DNA of 64,000 nucleotides from Thalassomonas viridans (GTDB lineage Bacteria; Pseudomonadota; Gammaproteobacteria; Enterobacterales; Alteromonadaceae): NCBI RefSeq assembly GCF_000948985.2, contig NZ_CP059733.1, positions 1,984,001 to 2,048,000 of the forward strand, read 5' to 3'. Shown piece by piece: positions 54,022 to 61,319 of this stretch (position 1 is its first letter; each line of letters starts with the position of its first letter). The notes under the pieces were generated by a model. It saw only the letters and a program-made list of their open reading frames with translations, ran no database searches and was not told where the DNA came from. The position numbers and the translations under genes were made by a program.

Positions 54022-55557
54022 GTGAGATTTTTGCTGATCATGAGCTTGCTGGTATTGCTGCCGTCAAGCTCATTTTTTTTGCCCGCCTATCTGAACCAGA
54101 TCCTGGCTAAAGGGGAGCACAGCCAGGCGCAACTGGCTTATGCGCTCAGGGCAGATTTGCCTGCTGCATGGCGCTTTGAGTTAAAACAGGCGCGTTACGG
54201 CTCAAGCTCCTGGCTGGCACTCAGTGAAAAACTGGCAATCAGCGATGCCGGTGTCGCTGTTGAACTGGCTAACTATTATCAGGCACAGCTAAAGCTGCCG
54301 GAAGCCGGAGATACTTACCGGCGCCAGGCGGTATTCTGGTATCAGCAGGGGATCAGGCTGGGATCGCCGAAGGCCCGGCTGGCCCTGGCACAGTTTTACT
54401 TTGATGCCGACCAGTTGTTGCAGGCACAATCGACAGCCCGCGATGGCCTGGATATAAGCCGCTTTAATGCAGAAACTCCAAAGGTGAAGCATGCCTTGCT
54501 CAGGCTGCTTGCCAAAACGGCCATAGCCCGGGGGGAGACGGATGAGATTCAAGGCTATTTGCCTTTGCTGGAGCTGAGCGGGCCGGGGCGGGAGTTAGCC
54601 GCCGATATAAAGCGTTTTCAGGTGCTCGCCTCCGGGACAGCACAAGTGCCGGCCGGGGGAGCAGCCTGTCCGGCAAGTATTCAGCTATTTGCCACCCGTA
54701 TCGGGCACTTACATTATCTGGAACAGTTAATTGACGGGGTGGAAGCCGGCCCGCTGGCGCCTTTCGTCTGCTTTGCGCCGGTGCGTTACCGCAGGCTGCA
54801 AGCCCTGGCCTGCCGGGAAGATACGCTCAGTGAAAATGGCTACCAGGCGAAAAAGCGCCGGGCGATAAGCTGCCGGGAAGCGCTGTGGCGTCAGGATGCC
54901 GGTTCGATCCCAAGCCGTTTTCTCGGGGTGCTGTTGCCGCAAGGGGGAGCCAATGTCCATTTGGGAATCCTGTATATCGACAGCAAGGATAGCCTGGATG
55001 TTTTTACCCACGAGCTGAGCCACTTGCTGGGGTTTGTTGACGAATATCCTCTGCCTGCCCACCATAACCGCTGCAGCAGCGTGCAACAGGCCCCCTTTGC
55101 CCACAACCTGGCGGTATTGGCGGAATATTACCGGGGAGAGCGGCGGCAAGTCCGTGCCCGGGTATTAAGACAGCTGCCCTGGCGCGGGCAAATTCTCGAC
55201 GATACCCCGATATTGCAGGCTCAGGGTAAGGGCTGGCGTTTGGGGACGCCTGCTGAATATGCCAAAAGGGTAGGGGTGTTTCCTGCCCGAAGCTGTGACC
55301 GGCAAAAACCGCAGGCATTCAAACCCCTGTCCGGGCGTACTAAGCTGGCTTATTATGAAGAAGCCTTTCCCCAAGCCTATTTGCAGCGCCTGGCGGCCCG
55401 GCCGTATGACTACCTGATGCCCAGTTTTCACTACAACATTGCCCTGGCGCTTTTTCTGCAAGACGAGTTAGCGCAGGCAAAATACTGGCTGGAACAGTCC
55501 GCCTTATGGGAAACAGATCCCGGCAGGAAAGCGAAAATCCTGGCGGGAGACTTTTAG
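54022..55557 (+). CDS. secreted protein with SEL1/TPR-like N-terminus and HExxH metallopeptidase-like motif
   Basis: A 511-aa protein (GTG start, GGAAAGG upstream). It has a signal peptide (about 1-18). TPR/SEL1-like helices (about 30-200) are followed by a putative zinc peptidase domain with HELSHLLGFVDEYPL (His330, Glu331, His334), which resembles the HExxH-G-x-x-DEY pattern of M64-type peptidases. The C-terminus is again helical. The start follows nlpI by 28 bp, so it may be cotranscribed with it. Substrate unknown; the zinc motif is intact. Confidence 0.65.
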   Translation: MRFLLIMSLLVLLPSSSFFLPAYLNQILAKGEHSQAQLAYALRADLPAAWRFELKQARYGSSSWLALSEKLAISDAGVAVELANYYQAQLKLPEAGDTYRRQAVFWYQQGIRLGSPKARLALAQFYFDADQLLQAQSTARDGLDISRFNAETPKVKHALLRLLAKTAIARGETDEIQGYLPLLELSGPGRELAADIKRFQVLASGTAQVPAGGAACPASIQLFATRIGHLHYLEQLIDGVEAGPLAPFVCFAPVRYRRLQALACREDTLSENGYQAKKRRAISCREALWRQDAGSIPSRFLGVLLPQGGANVHLGILYIDSKDSLDVFTHELSHLLGFVDEYPLPAHHNRCSSVQQAPFAHNLAVLAEYYRGERRQVRARVLRQLPWRGQILDDTPILQAQGKGWRLGTPAEYAKRVGVFPARSCDRQKPQAFKPLSGRTKLAYYEEAFPQAYLQRLAARPYDYLMPSFHYNIALALFLQDELAQAKYWLEQSALWETDPGRKAKILAGDF

Positions 55558-55852
55558 CTGCCGGTATGGCGCCTTGCCAGGTAAGGCATCGGCTAAATCT
55601 TTCCTTTCATATCATTCCTGACTTCTTTTACAGGAAAGTTAAATTAACGTTACCTAAGTTGCCCCTATGTTCTCCACTTGCTGATGTAATGTGGTGTAAT
55701 GTTTATTTTTTGTAAGATTAATGTACAATACCGCGCCTGATTCCTGGCAGTGAGGTCAGATCAGTTATCAGCGTCTGTCCGGTAGCAGCCGCCGATTAAC
55801 CGGGAGCCTGGTATCTCCCTGCATATCTTTAAACAAATGAAAGGCAGTTATT

Positions 55853-58800
55853 ATGTTGTTTTGCCGTTTGCAGTCATGCTTGTTGTTGCTGTTGATCCTG
55901 TTCAGCCAATTTGCTTTCGCCCTTGATGAAATCATCATAGATAATTCAGATACAGACAAAACCGCCGCCGACGGCCACTGGGCCGTCGCCACCGGTGAAT
56001 GGGGTGTTGCGGATAACACCTGGTCTGTTTCCCTGGGTAAGTCTCCGCACGGGGAAGACTCAGTGACCAGCAACTCAGGCGGTAAGTTCGAATGGCACTT
56101 TAACCTGGCACAAGCGGGCAAGTACCATGTTTACGCCTGGTGGACGGCTGCCGGCACCCGCAGCCGTTATGCGCCTTATACCATTCATCACGGCAGCGGC
56201 AGTAGCCAGGTCCAGGTTAACCAGCTGCAGAATATGTTTGCCGGGCGCTGGATTTTATTGGGCAGTTATGACTTCCCGGCAGGAGACGGCAATTTTGTCG
56301 ATATTCAAGACACGGGCGAGGGGGCCAATGCCGACGCCATTAAAATAGTGCGCATAGATACGGCCGTCTACCGGGACGAAAGCGGTAATTTATACCTGAC
56401 CCTGCCCAAGAGCCATGGCTTTAAGAAAATCAGGCTGGCTTTAGTTGACGGCAGCTGGACAGTGACTGAGCTGAGCCAGGGGGAGTGGGATGCTTTAACC
56501 TTAACCGCCAGCGGTCACTCATTCAGGCTGCATGATTTTAACCTCGACGGTTTGGCGGATATTGTCGTCAATACTGCCGGTGTGCCGGTTTATGTCACCA
56601 TAGGCGAGGTTGAAGGCGGTTACACTTATAACAGCCAAACCAGCATTAGCCAGCCGAGAGTCACCAATTTTGGCTGGCTTAATACCGCCATTGAAGTCGG
56701 GCAGCAAAGCGTTTTTAAGTGGTACATCAACCACGCGCGGAAATGTTTCGAAATCAGCCCGGACTCGGATGCGCTGGTGCAATATTCCTATATCGGGGAA
56801 ACCGAGCCGGTGACTTATGCCCGGGGCGGTGTCTATCGCAAAAAGTGGTTCTGTGAAGATAAATACGGCAACCGCTTTCCGTCAAACCCGGATGAATTCC
56901 TGGAAGCAAGCCTGACGGTAACCGAAACGGTTGACGAAATTATTATCGACAATTCAGATACGGACAAAACCGCTGCCGACGGCCACTGGGCGGTCGCTAC
57001 AGGGCAATGGACGGTATCCGATGACGGCTGGACGGTTTCCCTGGGGCGTCCCCCTTACGGCGAAGACTCCCTCTATGGCAATGACGGCGGCAGCTTTGCC
57101 TGGCATTTTTCCCTGCCCGAGGCAGGCAAGTACCATGTTTATGCAAGGTGGACGGCCGAAAGCAACCGCAACAGCGATATTGCCTACCGCATTCATTATG
57201 GCGATAACACCCGTGAAGTCAGGGTAAACCAGCTGAGATCCGCCTACTCAGGGCAGTGGTACCTGTTGGGCAGTTATGACTTTCCCGCAGGCGATAGCAG
57301 TTATGTCGATATAGACGGAAACGGTGCCAGCGCCGATGCCGTGAAGCTGGTGCGTATCAATACGGCGGTTTACCGGGACGAAAGCGGTAATTTATACCTG
57401 AGTTTACCTCAAAGCCATGGTTTTAAGAAAATCAGGCTGACGTTAACCGACGGCAGCTGGGTTGTGGCTGAGCTGAGTCAGAGCGAATGGGATGCCCTGA
57501 CTTTGACCGCCAGCGGCCACAGCTTCAGGCTGCACGACTTTGATCTTGACGGCCTGGCGGATGTGGTGGTTAATACCGCAGACCTGCCTGTGTATGTCAC
57601 CATAGGCCAGGTTGAGAGCGGCTACAGCTATAGCAGCCAAACGGCGATCAACCAACCGAGGGTAACGGATTTTGGCTGGTTAAACCCGGATATTAAAACC
57701 GGACAGGAAACCGCTTTTAAGTGGTATATCAACCATGGCCGTAAATGTTATGAAACCGCCCCGGACTCAGGCTCCCTAGTGCAATATTCCTATATCGGGG
57801 AAACGGCAGCGGTCCGTTATACCGAGCCCGGCGTGCATCACAAGAAATGGTTTTGTGAAGACAAATACGGCAACCGCTTCCCCGAAGACGAAAACCAGTT
57901 CCTGGAAGCGACACTGACGGTTGAGCAGGCGCCGGCCATGGCGTTGCAGCAGTTCGAATGGCTGCCCGCCACCATAGAAGCCGGGCAGGAGAGCAGCCTG
58001 CACTGGCAGGTAACTAATGCCGACAAGTGCTACCAAACCAGCGACGGCGGCGAGCCGGTTAGCGAATACGGCGACAAAGGCCAGACAGAAACCCGGGTAT
58101 ATGGCCAGGAGGGCAGTTTTACCAGCAAATGGTATTGTCTTGACGCCTACGGCAACCGCTTCCCGGCAGATGAAAACCAGTTCCTGGAAACCGTGCTTGA
58201 GGTAACCGAAGCCAGCGTGCTGGATGAAGTGATCGTCGATAACAGCGACGTGAACAAGACAGCGCAGGACAAGGTCTGGGCGGTACAAAACGGCGACTGG
58301 GACGTCTCTTCCGCAAGCGGGCCCTACGGCGAACAATCCCTCTATAACAGCGCAGGGGATACTTTCGAGTGGCATTTTACCTTGCCCGGCAGCGAAAACT
58401 ACCAGGTATATGCCTGGTGGACCCAAAGTAGCCTGCGCAGCGAAAGCGTACCCTACCGTATCCATTACGGCGATAACATCAGCGAAGTGCGGGTTAACCA
58501 GCGCCTGGCAGGCACAGGCGGCCAGTGGGTGTTGTTAGGCAGTTACGTATTCCCGGCCGGCAGTGAAAGTTATATTGAAATTCAAGGGGTTGAAGGTGCG
58601 GCATCGGCAGATGCCATACGCTTGGTGCGTATTCCCCCGGGGGAAGCGCCGTCAGAGCCGGGCGAAGTAGCGTTTAATGCGCCAGAGGTGACCACAGACA
58701 GCAATTTCAATATCAACTGGGATATGGCGGACGGCCGCCATTATAACTTCATGCTGGAATACCGGCCGGCGGGCAGCGACACCTGGCAGCTTGCCTACCA

Positions 58801-61186
58801 GGGCAGCGGCACCAGTTTCAGTCCCGCCGGCAGTTGGGGCGGCGGCAACTATCAGCTAAGGCTAAGCTGTAGCGGCCTTGCTTGCCCGGTAAGCGGTTAT
58901 ATTACTGATACCTTAACCCTGGTGGAAAAACCTGAAAGTCCGGTACTGACTACGTCTTTACGTTACGTTAAAGCCGGGCAGAGCTTTACCTTAAGCCTGA
59001 GCCAGCCGGCGCAGGTGAGCGAGCTGAGCCTGTATAAAAACGGTGAGCCGGCAGCAAGCTTTAACGCCAATAGTAACCAGGCTCTGCTCAGCACAGAGCA
59101 AACCCTGACAGAGGCCGGTGAATATTATTATCAGCTGCAGGCCTGTAACAGCGCCGGGTGCAGTGATTTATCCGCCAAAACCCTGGTAACTGCGTATCTA
59201 CCGGAAAATGTCCCGGCCGCCCCGTCGGTATCCCGGCCGGCCTATGGCATCAACCGGGCGGTGGAGGTCAGCTGGCCGCCATTAGCCGGTAAGCAAACCA
59301 TGGAATATTATTATGCCGGTACTGCCAGCGGCTTAACACCGGATAGCAGCAATGAGCAGGTTTACCAGCAGGCGCAAGCCATTACCCCGGAGAATATGCC
59401 GGTATTCAGTGAACCCGGTTATACCTGGTTTTTTGCCAAGACTTGTGATTTGCTGGCGGTTTGCAGCGACTTCAGTGCGCCGGTGCGTATCCGCATCATA
59501 GACAAACCTGTGCTGGCGCCGGAAGCGTTTTCGGTTTCCATCCATGGCGAAGCTGTCGACAACAGTGTGCAGGCCATCAGTGTCGGGCTGGCGCAGCAAT
59601 TTGTGCTGCACTGGCAGCCAGGTGAAGAAGTGGCGGTGGCAGGCGTCGGTTACTACCGTCTGGAACAGGACGGTGCGGTTGTGGCAACGATAAGCGAAGG
59701 CACGGCTGAACTGGCGGCCCTGTATCCGGATGGCCGTTTGCATTATGCCCTGAGCCTGGACAGCCAGGCCAAGGTGACCTATAGCGTGCAGGCCTGTAAC
59801 CTGCTTTCTGTCGGTGAAAATGCCGCTGAAAACGTCGAGCAGGACTGCGGTCCGAAAGCAAACCTGGTGGTTTATGCCGGTATGCCCCTGCCGGTCGATA
59901 CCCCGGCCAGGGTGTCGGTAAAAGATACCGGCGAGCAGTATTTGCTGGAATGGACTGCGGTAGCCCAGGCCAGCCACTATGTGGTTGAACATAAGGTAGA
60001 CGGCGCCTGGGTTGTGCTTGCTGATGACATTACCGGCAATGCCTATCAGGCAGCATTAAGTCAGGGACCGGAATTTCGTATCCTGAGCTGCCAGCAGGAC
60101 ATTTGTTCAGGCGCGCAGGAAATCAATAATGTGGTCACCGGCGATTTGCAGGTGGTCAGTTTTGCCGCCGCCGAGCACAAGACCGACAATGGGGCAAGTG
60201 ACGGCAGCTTTACCTTAAGCTGGCAGGTAACCGGCGCCAGCCGGGTGCAGCTTACCAGCAATAAAGGCCATGAGTACGACGATTTGCTGCTGGCAGAGAG
60301 TTTGGCGGTCAGCACCGAAGATTTAACCACTTTTACCCTGACGGTTTCCGGTTTCGGCGAGCAGGGCTTTCAGCAGGTCAGTATCGTTAAACCTGCGGTG
60401 AAACCCACAGTGGTGCTGCCCAAACGCAGCAGCTATTTGCAGCCTTTGTACTACCTTGGCCTGCAGCCGATAGAACGTTCGTTATTAACCGGCATCAACG
60501 GGCAGAACTATGTCGCCGATGTCGACGGCAAGCTATACCAGGTCTCCGACCAGGGGGTGATCAACTGGACGGTACAGCTGGAAGGCCTGGTGGCGAACCA
60601 GCCGGTTTGGGCCAGCGACGACAGCGGTGCGCAATACCTGTTTTTTGCTGTCAGCAAAGCCGGCGACAATGCCCAGGCCGGGCAGGGGCAGGTGTGCCGG
60701 CTGACCGCAGGCGGGGAAAACCTCAGCTGTTTTGAGCTGGAAAACAATGCCATTGCCAGCCCGGTGATATACCAGGCAGCGGACGAAGACAGCGACAGCG
60801 CCCGCTTGTTCCAGGTAGATATCAACGGCGTGCTGAGTGAGCTGGCGCCTTTTGCCGACACTTTTGCCCCTGAAGACGGCCAGGCGCTTTACCGCGAGCA
60901 GCTGATGGTCAACCAGCAGTCGATCCGGGTACTGGCCTCGCCGCAAGTCGATTATAAAAACAATTTCCTGATTGTCCGCTCCGAGCAGGATGCGGTACTG
61001 GCCTTTGCCGTGCCCGAGGGGCAGTCGCTGCTGGATAAGGGCATCAACAGTCTGTTAAAGGTGCTGCCTGGTGGTTTGACGAACTTCTTCCGTGATGAGA
61101 ATGCAGAGGATACCAAGCAGGATACGCCGCATACCGACGCCGTCTGGTCGCGCCAGCTGATTTGGGGGAGTGTTGACCATGACTGA
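55853..61186 (+). CDS. giant secreted repeat protein with golvesin-like, FG-GAP-like and Ig-like modules and a propeller end
   Basis: A 1777-aa protein with a signal peptide (about 1-23). A 336-residue unit starts at Asp25 and again at Asp361. Each contains a golvesin-type beta domain (IDNSDTDKTAADGHW, AGKYHVYA.WT), an FG-GAP/VCBS-like stretch (SFRLHDFNLDGLADIVVN) and a Cys-containing Ig-like segment (KWYINHARKCFE, KKWFCEDKYGNRFP). An extra Ig-like copy lies near 700-785 and a third golvesin copy begins at 791. Fibronectin/Ig-like domains follow (about 930-1500) and a PQQ-like beta-propeller ends the chain. AAAGG precedes the ATG. Its stop overlaps the next small ORF. Some similar FG-GAP modules occur in SpvB/Tc-toxin-type proteins, so it may belong to a toxin or surface complex (inference). 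Confidence 0.8.
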   Translation: MLFCRLQSCLLLLLILFSQFAFALDEIIIDNSDTDKTAADGHWAVATGEWGVADNTWSVSLGKSPHGEDSVTSNSGGKFEWHFNLAQAGKYHVYAWWTAAGTRSRYAPYTIHHGSGSSQVQVNQLQNMFAGRWILLGSYDFPAGDGNFVDIQDTGEGANADAIKIVRIDTAVYRDESGNLYLTLPKSHGFKKIRLALVDGSWTVTELSQGEWDALTLTASGHSFRLHDFNLDGLADIVVNTAGVPVYVTIGEVEGGYTYNSQTSISQPRVTNFGWLNTAIEVGQQSVFKWYINHARKCFEISPDSDALVQYSYIGETEPVTYARGGVYRKKWFCEDKYGNRFPSNPDEFLEASLTVTETVDEIIIDNSDTDKTAADGHWAVATGQWTVSDDGWTVSLGRPPYGEDSLYGNDGGSFAWHFSLPEAGKYHVYARWTAESNRNSDIAYRIHYGDNTREVRVNQLRSAYSGQWYLLGSYDFPAGDSSYVDIDGNGASADAVKLVRINTAVYRDESGNLYLSLPQSHGFKKIRLTLTDGSWVVAELSQSEWDALTLTASGHSFRLHDFDLDGLADVVVNTADLPVYVTIGQVESGYSYSSQTAINQPRVTDFGWLNPDIKTGQETAFKWYINHGRKCYETAPDSGSLVQYSYIGETAAVRYTEPGVHHKKWFCEDKYGNRFPEDENQFLEATLTVEQAPAMALQQFEWLPATIEAGQESSLHWQVTNADKCYQTSDGGEPVSEYGDKGQTETRVYGQEGSFTSKWYCLDAYGNRFPADENQFLETVLEVTEASVLDEVIVDNSDVNKTAQDKVWAVQNGDWDVSSASGPYGEQSLYNSAGDTFEWHFTLPGSENYQVYAWWTQSSLRSESVPYRIHYGDNISEVRVNQRLAGTGGQWVLLGSYVFPAGSESYIEIQGVEGAASADAIRLVRIPPGEAPSEPGEVAFNAPEVTTDSNFNINWDMADGRHYNFMLEYRPAGSDTWQLAYQGSGTSFSPAGSWGGGNYQLRLSCSGLACPVSGYITDTLTLVEKPESPVLTTSLRYVKAGQSFTLSLSQPAQVSELSLYKNGEPAASFNANSNQALLSTEQTLTEAGEYYYQLQACNSAGCSDLSAKTLVTAYLPENVPAAPSVSRPAYGINRAVEVSWPPLAGKQTMEYYYAGTASGLTPDSSNEQVYQQAQAITPENMPVFSEPGYTWFFAKTCDLLAVCSDFSAPVRIRIIDKPVLAPEAFSVSIHGEAVDNSVQAISVGLAQQFVLHWQPGEEVAVAGVGYYRLEQDGAVVATISEGTAELAALYPDGRLHYALSLDSQAKVTYSVQACNLLSVGENAAENVEQDCGPKANLVVYAGMPLPVDTPARVSVKDTGEQYLLEWTAVAQASHYVVEHKVDGAWVVLADDITGNAYQAALSQGPEFRILSCQQDICSGAQEINNVVTGDLQVVSFAAAEHKTDNGASDGSFTLSWQVTGASRVQLTSNKGHEYDDLLLAESLAVSTEDLTTFTLTVSGFGEQGFQQVSIVKPAVKPTVVLPKRSSYLQPLYYLGLQPIERSLLTGINGQNYVADVDGKLYQVSDQGVINWTVQLEGLVANQPVWASDDSGAQYLFFAVSKAGDNAQAGQGQVCRLTAGGENLSCFELENNAIASPVIYQAADEDSDSARLFQVDINGVLSELAPFADTFAPEDGQALYREQLMVNQQSIRVLASPQVDYKNNFLIVRSEQDAVLAFAVPEGQSLLDKGINSLLKVLPGGLTNFFRDENAEDTKQDTPHTDAVWSRQLIWGSVDHD
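55925..57930 (+). repeat. tandem duplication of a ~1.0-kb coding unit
   Basis: Bases 55925-56932 and 56933-57930 encode near-identical protein units of 336 residues. The DNA copies differ mainly at third codon positions, so the duplication is old and under selection, not a recent assembly artefact. Confidence 0.8.
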
Positions 61187-61319
61187 TTTTATCGGCGCTT
61201 TAGCAGCTAACCGGGCGTTAGCTTTGATTACTTTGAGTGGGAACCATTGGCAGCTTATGTTTCAGGCAGTACAAGAACAAATGCAAACGGGCAGTATCGG
61301 GGCAGGGGTATCATTATGA
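61179..61319 (+). CDS. small ORF (46 codons) overlapping both neighbours
   Basis: The ATG at 61179 overlaps the last 8 bases of the giant protein gene, and the TGA at 61317-61319 overlaps the ATG of the next gene as ATGA. GGGGGAG stands about 9 bases before the start. The product begins MTDFIGALAANRALALITLS and has a hydrophobic middle (ALALITL) and a Gln-rich amphipathic end. The double overlap is typical of translational coupling in an operon. Function unknown; no family recognised. Confidence 0.6.
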   Translation: MTDFIGALAANRALALITLSGNHWQLMFQAVQEQMQTGSIGAGVSL

